A DNA stretch of 64,000 bases from an uncultured Odoribacter sp. (GCA_900541415.1 UQJP01000011.1:1-64000), one strand, 5' to 3'. Counted from the stretch's first letter, positions 34,369 through 43,698 are shown. The notes: generated from the sequence alone by a model not told the origin. Numbers and translations are program-made.

Positions 34369-35013
34369 ATGTTTACGATCTCCAAAATCAACGCATTAAA
34401 TTCACAGAATCTGACCGAAGCCTCTGCCCTGCTGGACGAGGTTTCGGCACAGCCTGTCGCCTGTAACAACTGGAAGGCGGATTTTCCCTATGCTCCGGAT
34501 GTAAAATTCCGCATGGCGCACAATGGCCGGGAACTTTTTATAAAATTCACGGTGGCAGAAAAGTGTACAATGGCAAAAGTAACGGAAGACAACGGGGAAG
34601 TCTGGACAGATTCGTGTGTGGAATTTTTTCTGGCGCTGGACGATACGGGATACTATAATTTCGAATTCACCTGTATCGGCAAGGCATTGCTGGGTTTCCG
34701 CAAAGAACGCCCGGCAGCCGTGCATGCCACACCGGAAATCATGGCTTCGATCAGGCGGTTCCCCACTTTGGGAACTCAGAATTTCGACGAACGAAAAGGT
34801 GAAAACCACTGGGAACTGACCGTCGCTATCCCGGCCACCGCTTTATTCCGCCACGGAATAAAGCAATGGACAGGCGTAGAAGCGACCGCCAATGTATATA
34901 AATGTGGCGACAATTTATCGAAACCGCATTTCCTGTCCTGGCAACCGATTGATACGCCGACCCCCGATTTCCACGTCGCCCGCTGTTTTACGGATGTGAA
35001 ATTCGCAGAATAA
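34369..35013 (+). CDS. CBM9-like carbohydrate-binding-domain protein
   Basis: A 214-residue protein that resembles family 9 carbohydrate-binding modules (the WKADFPYAPDVKF start, DSCVEFFLALDD in the middle, WELTVAIPATALF near the end). No signal peptide and no catalytic domain are visible, so unlike most CBM9 modules it appears to be a free cytoplasmic protein. It begins 3 nt after the kinase-like gene and ends before a strong terminator, so the two form a two-gene operon. A role in sugar handling is inferred. Confidence 0.78.
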   Translation: MFTISKINALNSQNLTEASALLDEVSAQPVACNNWKADFPYAPDVKFRMAHNGRELFIKFTVAEKCTMAKVTEDNGEVWTDSCVEFFLALDDTGYYNFEFTCIGKALLGFRKERPAAVHATPEIMASIRRFPTLGTQNFDERKGENHWELTVAIPATALFRHGIKQWTGVEATANVYKCGDNLSKPHFLSWQPIDTPTPDFHVARCFTDVKFAE

Positions 35014-35019
35014 ACATAG

Positions 35020-35050
35020 AAAAGGAGGCCGAACAATCAGCCTCCTTTTT
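35020..35050 (+). terminator. Intrinsic terminator
   Basis: AAAAGGAGGC (35020-35029) pairs perfectly with GCCTCCTTTT (35040-35049), 10-nt loop, with a following T run. Confidence 0.88.
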
Positions 35051-35167
35051 ATTTAAATTTCAGGAGATTTATTCCGGCTTTACCAATCACCGGATAAAAA
35101 TTTTAACTTCTTCCTTTCCGGGAAGCACTGCCTGAGGTAAACCATAACTTTAAATTGAAAACAAGAA

Positions 35168-35443
35168 ATGAAAGATAAAGCATATATCGGACTATTGGCC
35201 GGACTATTGTCTCCTTTCGTGGTGATCCTCCTCTTTTACCTTTTCCGTTTCAATGACCTGTCTGTGGAAGAGTTCATCCGGCAATCCATCCTGCTAAAAG
35301 TGCATTTCAAGATCATTTCTATCGGCGTATTCTTTGCCGACCTGGCCCTGTTCTATCTATTTCTGCGGCTAAATAAAAATAACGCCGCAAAGGGCGTTAT
35401 TCTGGCTGTATTCTTGTATTTTTTCTTTTTTCTGGTTTTCTGA
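35168..35443 (+). CDS. Small three-helix membrane protein of unknown function
   Basis: A 91-residue protein with three hydrophobic segments (about 7-27, 46-66 and 72-91) and almost no loops. Its last residues (FLYFFFFLVF) are entirely hydrophobic. No family is recognised. It is convergent with the DUF308 gene with no spacer between the two stop codons. A 9-bp hairpin lies inside its coding sequence (35378-35401). Confidence 0.6.
   Translation: MKDKAYIGLLAGLLSPFVVILLFYLFRFNDLSVEEFIRQSILLKVHFKIISIGVFFADLALFYLFLRLNKNNAAKGVILAVFLYFFFFLVF
35378..35401 (+). repeat. Perfect 9-bp inverted repeat inside a coding sequence
   Basis: AATAACGCC (35378-35386) pairs with GGCGTTATT (35393-35401) around GCAAAG. 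It is followed by CTGGCT rather than a T run, so it is not a classical terminator. Confidence 0.55.
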
Positions 35444-36064
35444 TCACTCCGGCTTCACTTCCTCGTAATCGGCATCTTCCACATCCTGCGCTCCGTCCAT
35501 CCGTTGGATTTTCTCTTTCTCGTCGTTACTTTTCCGCAGCTTATTGATCGCATACTGATTCACCAAATCGGTGATTCCATAAAATATAAGGGTTGCACCG
35601 AACAAAATGAATACGCCTTCGGCTGAAGAGAACGGATCGAACAACACGATAATTCCCGCAATTAAAATAATCACCGGAAATAAATAACTTATCGGAGCTA
35701 CATAACCGAACTGCCGGGCCGCTGCCAAAGTCACAAACTGCCCCACTGCCGCAATCACCAAGATAAAACCTAACAAGAACATCAGTACCGTGGCGAAAGA
35801 AGAAGGAAAACACACTAACAGCAATCCCAGGATGATGCTTCCCACCCCCGTCAGGGACATCATTTTACCGGGGTTTTCCTCCCGGTTTTTATAAGATACG
35901 AACAGGGAAACCAATCCGGTAATCAAAAAAATCACCCCGATCGCCATAATAATATATCGTATTGCTGCTCCCGGCCATAACACCAAAACAAGCCCCAACA
36001 AGATAGAAATCACCGACCTATAAATGGAATTACGGTAATTTGTGGAAGTATAAACGATTTTCAT
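35444..36064 (-). CDS. DUF308 / HdeD-like membrane protein
   Basis: A 206-residue protein with six hydrophobic segments and the HdeD/DUF308 pattern of paired helices (ISILLGLVLVLWPGAA, GVIFLITGLVSLF, GSIILGLLLVCFPSS). The C-terminal 30 residues are charged and cytoplasmic (NDEKEKIQRMDGAQDVEDAD). HdeD takes part in acid resistance in enteric bacteria; the role here is unknown. It is divergent from prfC across 158 nt. Confidence 0.82.
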   Translation of the reverse strand: MKIVYTSTNYRNSIYRSVISILLGLVLVLWPGAAIRYIIMAIGVIFLITGLVSLFVSYKNREENPGKMMSLTGVGSIILGLLLVCFPSSFATVLMFLLGFILVIAAVGQFVTLAAARQFGYVAPISYLFPVIILIAGIIVLFDPFSSAEGVFILFGATLIFYGITDLVNQYAINKLRKSNDEKEKIQRMDGAQDVEDADYEEVKPE

Positions 36065-36195
36065 AAATAATAAGTATACTTAATATAGTTTTCAATATAA
36101 CGAAAGTAGTCATTTTTTTGTTATAAAGAAACAGTAATCGCAAAAAAATAACCACTTTTTACCCTTTATCTTTTTAGCTTTTCCTTGATTTATAC

Positions 36196-36203
36196 TACCT
36201 TTG
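36196..36203 (+). promoter_or_regulatory. Putative -7 promoter box (TACCTTTG) of prfC
   Basis: TACCTTTG matches TAnnTTTG, 19 nt before the prfC ATG. Confidence 0.52.
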
Positions 36204-36222
36204 CACACTCAAAAAAATAACC

Positions 36223-37800
36223 ATGGGATATAAAGAAGAAATAGCACGACGCCGTACTTTTGGAATTATCAGTCACCCGGACGCCGGAAAAACCACGCTA
36301 ACCGAGAAATTATTGCTTTTCGGAGGGGCGATCCACGTGGCGGGAGCGGTCAAATCGAACAAGATTAAAAAGACCGCCACTTCGGACTTTATGGAGATCG
36401 AACGCCAGAGAGGTATTTCCGTAGCCACTTCCGTAATGGGATTTGAATACAAGGACGTTAAAATCAACATTCTGGATACCCCCGGACACCAGGACTTCGC
36501 AGAAGACACATTCCGCACGCTGACCGCCTGTGACAGCGTAATCATCGTGATCGACGCCGCCAAAGGTGTGGAAACCCAAACCCGGAAACTGATGCAGGTG
36601 TGCCGGATGCGGAAAACCCCGGTGATTGTCTTTGTGAACAAGCTCGACCGTCCGGTGCAGGATCCCTTCGACGTGCTCGACGATGTTGAAAAAGAATTAC
36701 AGATCAAAGTGAACCCGTTAAGCTGGCCCATCGGCAGCGGCGACACTTTCAAAGGAATATACAACCTGCACAGGCAAAACCTGTGCCTCTATACCCCCAG
36801 TATCCAGACGATCACCGACGGAATCGAGATCGCGGACACCGATTCGGACGAGCTGGACAAGCACCTGGGGGAACGGGCGGCAGCAAAACTACGCGAAGAC
36901 CTCGAACTGGTGCGCGAAGTGTATCCGGGGTTAAACCGCCAGGAATATCTGGATGCACACGTAGCTCCCGTATTTTTCGGCTCTGCTTTAAACAATTTCG
37001 GTATCCGCGAACTATTGGATTGTTTTATCGAAATCGCACCTCCCCCCCTCCCCCGGGAAACGGAAGAGAGAACGGTGCAGCCGGAAGAAGAAAAATTCAC
37101 CGGATTCGTTTTCAAAATCCACGCCAACATGGACCCCAACCACCGCGACCGGATTGCGTTCGTAAAGGTGTGTTCCGGGGTTTTCAGGAGAAACACCAAC
37201 TACCTGCATGTGCGGAACGGCAAAATGTTGAAATTCTCAACCCCGACGGCTTTTATGGCATCGAAAAAATCGATCATCGACGAGGCTTATCCGGGCGATA
37301 TTATCGGTCTGCACGACACGGGCACATTCAAAATCGGCGACACGCTGACGGAAGGAGAAAAATTGCATTTCAAAGGTATCCCCAGTTTCTCGCCGGAACT
37401 GTTTAAATATATCGAAAATGCCGACCCGATGAAATCGAAACAATTGGCCAAAGGGATAGATCAGCTTATGGATGAAGGGGTTGCACAGTTGTTCGTAAAT
37501 CAGTTCAACAACCGCAAAATCATCGGTACGGTGGGAGCTTTACAGTTTGAAGTGATCGAATACCGCCTGTTGCATGAATACGGGGCCTCTTCCCGCTGGG
37601 AACCGATCAACCTTTACAAAGCATGCTGGATCGAAGCCCTCGATCCTGCCGAGCTGGAAGACTTTAAAAAACATAAGTCACAATATATGGCAAAAGACAA
37701 GGAAGGCAGGGATGTTTTTCTTGCCGATTCACAGTATATGTTGCAAATGGCACAATCGAATTATAAAAAATTGATTTTCCACTTCACCTCTGAATTTTAA
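36223..37800 (+). CDS. prfC: Peptide chain release factor 3
   Basis: A 525-residue translational GTPase that removes RF1/RF2 from the ribosome after peptide release. The G1 loop SHPDAGKTT (17-25), G2 RGISV, G3 DTPGHQDF and G4 NKLDR are all present, followed by the RF3-type domains II and III. The length is normal. It has its own -7 box. The next gene, a thioesterase, starts 199 nt later under its own promoter. Confidence 0.95.
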   Translation: MGYKEEIARRRTFGIISHPDAGKTTLTEKLLLFGGAIHVAGAVKSNKIKKTATSDFMEIERQRGISVATSVMGFEYKDVKINILDTPGHQDFAEDTFRTLTACDSVIIVIDAAKGVETQTRKLMQVCRMRKTPVIVFVNKLDRPVQDPFDVLDDVEKELQIKVNPLSWPIGSGDTFKGIYNLHRQNLCLYTPSIQTITDGIEIADTDSDELDKHLGERAAAKLREDLELVREVYPGLNRQEYLDAHVAPVFFGSALNNFGIRELLDCFIEIAPPPLPRETEERTVQPEEEKFTGFVFKIHANMDPNHRDRIAFVKVCSGVFRRNTNYLHVRNGKMLKFSTPTAFMASKKSIIDEAYPGDIIGLHDTGTFKIGDTLTEGEKLHFKGIPSFSPELFKYIENADPMKSKQLAKGIDQLMDEGVAQLFVNQFNNRKIIGTVGALQFEVIEYRLLHEYGASSRWEPINLYKACWIEALDPAELEDFKKHKSQYMAKDKEGRDVFLADSQYMLQMAQSNYKKLIFHFTSEF

Positions 37801-37898
37801 GGTTTCCCTTCCGGGTGTTTTACATAAAAAATGGGAAATTCACTTTAAAATCGGCGGTTTTTACCGGGGCATCCGGTATAATTTAAGACATAAACTGT

Positions 37899-37906
37899 TA
37901 TCTTTG
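37899..37906 (+). promoter_or_regulatory. Putative -7 promoter box (TATCTTTG)
   Basis: TATCTTTG matches TAnnTTTG, 93 nt before the thioesterase ATG. An inverted repeat TACCGG/CCGGTA (37862-37867 and 37873-37878) sits just upstream, where an operator could be. Confidence 0.48.
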
Positions 37907-37999
37907 ATAAAATTTAATTTACAACAAAACCATCTCAATCCCCGTAAAGTCCGCAGAACCGGACAAGGGAACAGATAGAAACTAAAGGCTTAAAAAGAA

Positions 38000-38371
38000 A
38001 TGATAGAAATAGGAAAATTCTTTAGCCAAGAAATTATTGTAGCGCACAAAGACACGGCAGCCGTACATGGTTCGGGACATCTGGAAGTTTTTGCCACCCC
38101 GGCCATGGTCGGATTAATGGAAAACACAGCCATGAAATGCCTTGAAGGCATGCTCGACGAAAATACGGATACCGTGGGAATAGAAATGAACGTACGGCAC
38201 ACCAAAGCGACTGCGGTAGGCGGAAAAGTAAATTGTAAAGCCACGATCACAGAAGTGGAAGGACGCCGTATAAGATTTGAAATTGAAGCAGGGGACGAAA
38301 AAGGCCAAATCGGTTATGCCATTCATGACCGTTTCATCATCGATCCTGTTAAATTTATGAGCAAACTTTAA
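38000..38371 (+). CDS. Hotdog-fold thioesterase (FlK-like)
   Basis: A 123-residue single-domain hotdog thioesterase of the fluoroacetyl-CoA-specific/FlK-like group. The pattern HGSGHLEVFATPAMVGLMENTA with later GIEMNVRHTKATAVG is characteristic (E41 is a likely catalytic residue). It hydrolyses acyl-CoA, but the true substrate in Bacteroidetes is unknown; a house-cleaning role is plausible. It is followed 11 nt later by a response-regulator gene, so they are probably co-transcribed. Confidence 0.85.
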   Translation: MIEIGKFFSQEIIVAHKDTAAVHGSGHLEVFATPAMVGLMENTAMKCLEGMLDENTDTVGIEMNVRHTKATAVGGKVNCKATITEVEGRRIRFEIEAGDEKGQIGYAIHDRFIIDPVKFMSKL

Positions 38372-38382
38372 AAGTTTTCATT

Positions 38383-38766
38383 GTGGAAGAACGCCAAATA
38401 TTTCCCGATTGGGCCGACAAAACCATTCTCGTAGCCGAAGATTTGGACGATAACTTCGCGGTGTTGGCAGCATTGCTGAAAAAAACCCACATAAACCTGA
38501 TCCGTGCCCGAGATGGCGCAGAAGCAATCGATTTTGCTCTACACACCCCCGACATTGATTTGATTTTGATGGATATTAGCCTGCCCTCAGTGGACGGCAT
38601 CCAGGCAACCAAAGCAATCAAAGAACAATTCCCCGATAAAATCGTAATAGCACAGACAGCACACGACCCCTCAATGCAAACGCAACTGATGGATTTCGAC
38701 GAAATATTACTGAAACCCATCCGGCGAAAATTGTTGATCAGTACATTACAAAAATACCTATCGTAG
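38383..38766 (+). CDS. Stand-alone response-regulator receiver protein
   Basis: A 127-residue protein consisting of one receiver domain; it starts with GTG. The phosphoacceptor is D64 (LILMDISLP), the acidic pocket is E19/D20, and T92 and K111 complete the switch residues. It has no output domain, so it would signal by protein contacts, perhaps as part of a phosphorelay or with a hybrid kinase elsewhere. No kinase gene is nearby. It sits 2 nt before uvrB. Confidence 0.86.
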   Translation: MEERQIFPDWADKTILVAEDLDDNFAVLAALLKKTHINLIRARDGAEAIDFALHTPDIDLILMDISLPSVDGIQATKAIKEQFPDKIVIAQTAHDPSMQTQLMDFDEILLKPIRRKLLISTLQKYLS

Positions 38767-38768
38767 AT

Positions 38769-39944
38769 ATGCAATTTAAACTGACTTCCGAATTCAGCCC
38801 CACAGGCGACCAGCCCGAAGCGATCAGGCAACTGACCGAAGGGATACAGAACCAGTCTGAACACCAGGTGCTACTGGGGGTGACCGGATCCGGAAAAACG
38901 TTTACAGTTGCCAACGTAATCAATAACGTCAACCGTCCCACGCTGGTGCTCAGCCACAACAAAACGCTGGCTGCGCAGCTATACGGAGAGTTTAAGGCTT
39001 TCTTTCCTGAAAATGCAGTAGAATACTTCGTATCTTACTATGACTATTATCAGCCGGAAGCCTATCTGCCGACCACCGATACCTATATCGAAAAAGACCT
39101 GGCGATTAACGACGAGATCGACAAGTTGCGCCTGCGCACCACCGCTTCCCTGCTTTCCGGAAGGCGGGATGTGATCGTTGTGTCGTCCGTGTCGTGCCTC
39201 TACGGTATGGCCGATCCCAGAGCTTTCGGGTCGAATGTCATCCACCTGAAAAAAGGTATCAGGATCAGCCGGAACGAGCTTCTGCGCCGACTGGTCGATG
39301 CTTTGTATGCCAATAATGAAATAGAGTTCAAACGCGGTTGTTTCCGGGCCAAAGGAGAAACGGTGGATATATTCCCTGCCATAGAAACTTTCGATGGCGT
39401 GGCCTACCGGATTGAGTTCTGGGACGATGAAATCGACCGGATTTCCTCGTTCAATCCCACCACCGGACAAAGCATCGACACGCAGGACGAACTGGATATT
39501 TACCCGGCCAACCTTTTTGTGACGGACAAAGCCACCGTTGCCCACGCCCTTTTTGAAATCGGCAAAGACCTCGAAGCCCAACTGGGTTTCCTGAAAGAGG
39601 TTGGTAAATTTTCCGAAGCGAAACGACTGGAAGAAAGGGTGAGATACGATATGGAAATGATCCGGGAGCTGGGCTATTGCCCCGGCATTGAAAACTATTC
39701 CCGCTATTTCGACGGGCGGCAGGCCGGAGTGCGTCCGTTCTGCCTGCTGGATTATTTTCCGGAGGATTTCCTGATGGTGATCGACGAATCGCATGTCACC
39801 CTGCCCCAGATTCGGGCGATGTACGGGGGCGACCATGCCCGGAAGCAAACTTTGGTGGAATACGCCTTTAGCGTCCGCTTTACCAACCAATTGGGGTGGA
39901 ACGCGTCTTCCGCCTGCCCGCCGCTTTCGACAACCGTCCGCTGA
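38769..39944 (+). pseudogene. uvrB: uvrB 5' fragment (interrupted)
   Basis: Residues 1-363 match excision nuclease subunit UvrB, the helicase-like damage-verification protein of nucleotide excision repair. The Walker A GVTGSGKT (about 38-45), beta-hairpin YYDYYQPEAYLP and helicase motif VIDESH are intact. After KQTLVEY the frame turns into unrelated residues and stops at 39942-39944. The remaining part continues in another frame from about 39896. See the duplication at 39855-39919. If the break is real, the strain lacks full-length UvrB. Confidence 0.85.
39855..39919 (+). repeat. Imperfect 41-nt duplication that breaks uvrB
   Basis: Two similar blocks start with GTGGAA at 39855 and 39896, 41 nt apart. 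The first reads V-E-Y and the second V-E-R-V-F-R-L-P, where intact UvrB proteins read V-E-Y-G-F-R-L-P once. A 41-nt insertion shifts the frame by two. Confidence 0.6.
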
Positions 39945-40810
39945 CTTTCGACGAATTTGAAACAAAAACACAGCAAACCATATACATCAGCGCTACCCCG
40001 GCAAACTACGAGCTGGAAAAAAGCGGAGGCGTAATCGTGGAACAGATTATCCGCCCGACAGGGATTCCTGATCCGCAAATTGAAATCGTACCCAGCCAAA
40101 ACCAGATTGACCATCTGGTGAACGAAATCCAAAAACGGATTGAATTACAGGAGCGGACGCTGGTCACCACCCTCACCAAACGCATGGCGGAGGAGTTGAG
40201 CAAATACCTCGACCGGATCGGGATTAAATGCCAATACATACACTCGGATGTTGACACGCTCGAACGGGTGAAAATCCTTGAAAACCTCCGCAAGGGGGTA
40301 ACCGATGTTTTGATCGGAGTGAACCTCCTGCGTGAAGGGCTCGACTTGCCCGAAGTGTCGCTGGTAGCCATTCTGGATGCCGACAAGGAAGGATTCCTGC
40401 GCTCAACCCGGTCGCTGACCCAAACGGCGGGACGCGCTGCGCGGAATATCGACGGTAAAGTGATTATGTATGCCGACCAGATCACCCGGTCGATGCAGGA
40501 AACGATAGACGAAACGAATTACCGCCGGGACAAGCAACTAAAATACAATGCCGAGCACAACATCACTCCGCGCCAAATCCGGAAATCGACCGATTCCGCA
40601 CTGACACAGGATACCACCAAACCCTACATAGAAAACGAAAACCTGAGTATGGTGAGCGATCCGGTAACGGCTTACATGAGCAAAGGTGAGATCGAAAAAA
40701 TGATCCAGAAAACCAAAGCAGCCATGCAAAAGGCCGCCAAAGAACAGGACTTTATGGAAGCTGCCCGCCTGCGCGATGAAATGTTCAGGCTGGAAAAAAG
40801 CCTACAATGA
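39896..40810 (+). pseudogene. uvrB: uvrB 3' fragment (interrupted)
   Basis: This frame carries the C-terminal 300 residues of UvrB: FRLPAAFDNRPLTFDEFE, the helicase motifs QTIYISATP and LLREGLDLPEVSLV, QTAGRAARN, and the C-terminal UVR domain (AAKEQDFMEAARLRDEMF) that contacts UvrC. On its own it lacks the ATP-binding half, and no good start signal is present, so it is probably not translated separately. Its end overlaps the convergent epimerase gene by 9 nt. Confidence 0.83.
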
Positions 40811-41677
40811 CCGGGCGATTTGCCCCACCACTTCGTTCACCGTCCTATATTTCAACGAATAGCCCGAAGCCAGCAACCGCCCGGAAATCACATGGGGCGT
40901 GCGGGTAATTACAGTGACGGAATCCCCCATCGCCAGTTTCAGCAATCCTTCCGGAACGGAAAGCGTGAGCCACGGACGGCGTATTTCAGACAATGCTTTT
41001 ATAAATCCCCGGTAAGTCGTTTCCTCCGGAATCACCATATTATAAATTCCCGCCACATCCTTGTGTTTCAAAGCATAGAGCATAAATCCCACCACATCGT
41101 CCACATGAATCAGGGGAAAAGGCTGCTTTCCGCTTCCGGCCACCACAGCCAAACGGGAATGCACAAGGGGCAACAACTTCCGGATCACTCCGCCGTTTTT
41201 GCCGATAACCACCCCAAAACGCAGGATAACGGTACGCACCCCTAACGCCTGAGTGGCTTCCTTTTCCCAAACTTTCACCACTTCCGACAAAAAACTGCCG
41301 TCTACGTCCTGCGTGTTTTCATCGCTAAGCGCACCCGTACGATAGATTCCGACAGCCGAAGCACTGATGAACAATTTCACCCCGGTTTCCGGTTCTTTAT
41401 CCCGGCCCACCCGGTTTATGGCATCCACCAGATTTTGTGTAGCGATCTGCCGGGAGTTTAGGATTTCTTTCCTGTATCCTGCTGTCCAGCGTCCCATCAA
41501 ACCGGCTCCTGCCAGATTAATCACGACATCGGCCTCTTCCACCCACTCGTCCAGGCGTTCTCCCCCGTCCATCAACACCTGCCTCGGCACGCCTTTCACA
41601 ACATGTCCCGCCGCTTCGAAACCACGCTTCACCTCCTGACCCACGAAACCGCTCATTCCTGTCACTAAAATATTCAT
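40802..41677 (-). CDS. TIGR01777-type NAD-dependent epimerase
   Basis: The ATG at 41677 gives 291 residues starting MNILVTGMSGFVG, the Rossmann motif of SDR/epimerase proteins, so the longer upstream frame is rejected. The C-terminal DUF1731-like region (GDSVTVITRTPHVISGRLLASGY) identifies the TIGR01777 group (YfcH/SulA-like). The cofactor is NAD(P) and the substrate unknown. The gene ends inside the end of uvrB (9-nt tail-to-tail overlap). Confidence 0.87.
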   Translation of the reverse strand: MNILVTGMSGFVGQEVKRGFEAAGHVVKGVPRQVLMDGGERLDEWVEEADVVINLAGAGLMGRWTAGYRKEILNSRQIATQNLVDAINRVGRDKEPETGVKLFISASAVGIYRTGALSDENTQDVDGSFLSEVVKVWEKEATQALGVRTVILRFGVVIGKNGGVIRKLLPLVHSRLAVVAGSGKQPFPLIHVDDVVGFMLYALKHKDVAGIYNMVIPEETTYRGFIKALSEIRRPWLTLSVPEGLLKLAMGDSVTVITRTPHVISGRLLASGYSLKYRTVNEVVGQIARSL

Positions 41678-41759
41678 AGCGTAAAATTTAAAACTGAAAA
41701 CGGTGATATTCCACCGGAACATCCCCGGCAAAACACCGGAACAGAATACCGTTCTTCGC

Positions 41760-42545
41760 TTATTTTACGACAAAACCGGAGAAATCGTTACTCAGGAATT
41801 TTTTTAATTCGGCAGGACTGATCCTTACTTTGTAGTTACCATCCTTGAAAAATGTGATATTCCCGGTTTCCTCACTCACCACCACCACATAAGCATCGCT
41901 CACCGAACTCAGCCCCAAAGCCGCCCGGTGGCGCAAGCCCATACTGCCCGGAATATCCCGGCGATCGGACACCGGAAGGATACAACGTGCCGCCAGGATT
42001 TTATTCTCTGAAATAATAACGGCACCGTCATGTAAAGGAGTATTTTTAAAGAAAATATTTTCAATCAATTCCCCGGTAACCTTCGCTTTCATCATCACCC
42101 CCGTCTGGGCGTAATTATAAAGCTCGGTGTTCTGCTGGAACACGATCAACGCCCCGGTCTTCGTCTGGGAAAAAAATTCACAAGCCTCCACGATAGCCGA
42201 CGACACTTCATCCTGAATACCGGGTTTGGCGAACAGGCTTTCCAGATTAAAGATATTCTGAAGATTGTATTTACTTCCCACCAGCAACAAAAAACGGCGC
42301 ACTTCCTGCTGAAACACGATCAGTAAAGCGATCACCCCCATGCCGATGAACTGCCCCAAAATCGACGAGATCAACTCCATATTCAACGCCCGCACCAGCA
42401 ACCACGCCAGATAGAAAGTGAAAATCCCGGCAAAAATATTTATAGCCGCCGTTCCTTTCACCAGACGATAAACCTGGTAGAAAATAAGAGCAACGATCAA
42501 TATATCCAGAATATCAAAAATACCGAGTTTAATAAACAACAACAT
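41760..42545 (-). CDS. dacA: Diadenylate cyclase (c-di-AMP synthase)
   Basis: The ATG at 42545 gives 261 residues; the longer frame would need TTG. Three transmembrane helices (about 10-75) precede the DAC domain with the two catalytic motifs DGA (173-175, LHDGAVII) and RHR (205-207, GLRHRAALG). It makes cyclic di-AMP, a second messenger for osmotic balance and cell-wall homeostasis. No folP gene precedes it in this window. A -7 box 145 nt upstream implies a long leader with possible structure. Confidence 0.93.
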   Translation of the reverse strand: MLLFIKLGIFDILDILIVALIFYQVYRLVKGTAAINIFAGIFTFYLAWLLVRALNMELISSILGQFIGMGVIALLIVFQQEVRRFLLLVGSKYNLQNIFNLESLFAKPGIQDEVSSAIVEACEFFSQTKTGALIVFQQNTELYNYAQTGVMMKAKVTGELIENIFFKNTPLHDGAVIISENKILAARCILPVSDRRDIPGSMGLRHRAALGLSSVSDAYVVVVSEETGNITFFKDGNYKVRISPAELKKFLSNDFSGFVVK

Positions 42546-42568
42546 CGACAATCGTAAGTTTTTAATTT

Positions 42569-42670
42569 ACCTGCTGCCCGCTTTCCCGTCCTTTCGCTCC
42601 GTATGGGCGCAGCTCACATCATACTTGAAAACACCTCCGGAACGGCCTGCCCCACTCTCTGCAAGCAGGT
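42569..42670 (-). promoter_or_regulatory. Possible structured leader of dacA
   Basis: ACCTGCT (42569-42575) and AGCAGGT (42664-42670) are perfect partners that could close an approximately 100-nt leader domain between the promoter and dacA. A smaller stem, CGCTC/GGGCG, lies inside. No known riboswitch is recognised. Confidence 0.3.
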
Positions 42671-42689
42671 TGTTTCCGGGTTTATTTCA

Positions 42690-42697
42690 CAAATCTA
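42690..42697 (-). promoter_or_regulatory. Putative -7 promoter box (TAGATTTG) of dacA
   Basis: The reverse strand reads TAGATTTG, matching TAnnTTTG, 144 nt before the dacA ATG, and lies just downstream of the EamA gene end. Confidence 0.42.
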
Positions 42698-42719
42698 AGC
42701 AAAATATATCAAATAGGAA

Positions 42720-43631
42720 TCAGGATTTCTCCTTTTTATAGTGTTCCGGCTGCTTTCTCCGGTTTACGTTATTCGTATAGACAATCACCACCAGCACCGC
42801 CGTCACCACCATACAAAAACCGATAAAATTCAGGAAGCGAAACGACTCATGGAAGACCAAAATCCCGATCAGGATAGCCGTAATCGGCTCTAAAGTTCCC
42901 AGCACGGAAGTCGATACCGACCCGATCAGCTTGACAGCCGACACCAAAAGGCGGGCGGATACCACCGTACTCAATACCCCCAACATCGTCATATCGAACA
43001 GAAAGTGGGGCGAGCCAACCCAATGCAGCGTTCCGCGGGACACAGCCAAAATAAGGTAGAACAGGGCGGTCAACGCCAGCACCCAAAACGTAAGTACATT
43101 GGGATTCATGGCCTTTAACAGGGGACGGTTCAGGGCTACAATGTAAATCCCGTAAGTAACCGTAGACAGCAACACAAACATCAGCCCCACCCAACGGATC
43201 GCCCCCTCGGACCACGACAGGAAAGCCACCCCGGTGATCGCCAGCACAATCGCCACCTTCACCACCAGCAACAGGCGTTCCCGGAAAAACAAAGCCATAA
43301 AAATAGCCACCACCACCGGATACAGGTAGTGTACGGAAGTGGCTATTCCCGTAGGCATATAATGATAGGACAGGAACAGGAAAAAGGCCGTCAGCCCATA
43401 GCCCCCCACTCCGGCAAGCACCACTTCCTTCAGTTCCGGGCCGGAAATCCGCAGATTAACCCGGCGGCACAATAAAAATATCCCATACAGCAAAGCCGCC
43501 AGCGTATAGCGGTAAACTAAAATAGTGTCGTTATTCACCCCGTCGAGAATCGCCCGGTTCACAAAAAGCGGGATCATCCCAAATGTAGCCGCCGATAAAC
43601 AAGCATAAAATATCCCTCTGATTCGTTCCAT
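42720..43631 (-). CDS. EamA-family (DMT) transporter
   Basis: A 303-residue protein with ten hydrophobic helices in two EamA repeats (about 5-135 and 150-285), the topology of drug/metabolite exporters such as RhaT/YdcZ relatives. Proline and glycine positions are typical (e.g. LGTLEPITAILIGILVFHES near the end). Substrate unknown; amino acids or nucleosides are usual. A divergent -7 box pair separates it from the LolA-like gene. Confidence 0.86.
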   Translation of the reverse strand: MERIRGIFYACLSAATFGMIPLFVNRAILDGVNNDTILVYRYTLAALLYGIFLLCRRVNLRISGPELKEVVLAGVGGYGLTAFFLFLSYHYMPTGIATSVHYLYPVVVAIFMALFFRERLLLVVKVAIVLAITGVAFLSWSEGAIRWVGLMFVLLSTVTYGIYIVALNRPLLKAMNPNVLTFWVLALTALFYLILAVSRGTLHWVGSPHFLFDMTMLGVLSTVVSARLLVSAVKLIGSVSTSVLGTLEPITAILIGILVFHESFRFLNFIGFCMVVTAVLVVIVYTNNVNRRKQPEHYKKEKS

Positions 43632-43653
43632 GAACTGATTTTATATCTTCCTG

Positions 43654-43661
43654 CAAAAATA
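43654..43661 (-). promoter_or_regulatory. Putative -7 promoter box (TATTTTTG)
   Basis: The reverse strand reads TATTTTTG, matching TAnnTTTG, 22 nt before the EamA ATG. Confidence 0.45.
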
Positions 43662-43698
43662 TGGAAATTTCCGGCTTTTATATCTCCCCGGCATTCAC

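Noticed and set aside
41678..41731. Upstream extension of the epimerase reading frame
   Set aside because: The Rossmann motif starts right at the ATG at 41677, and the extra residues look non-conserved.
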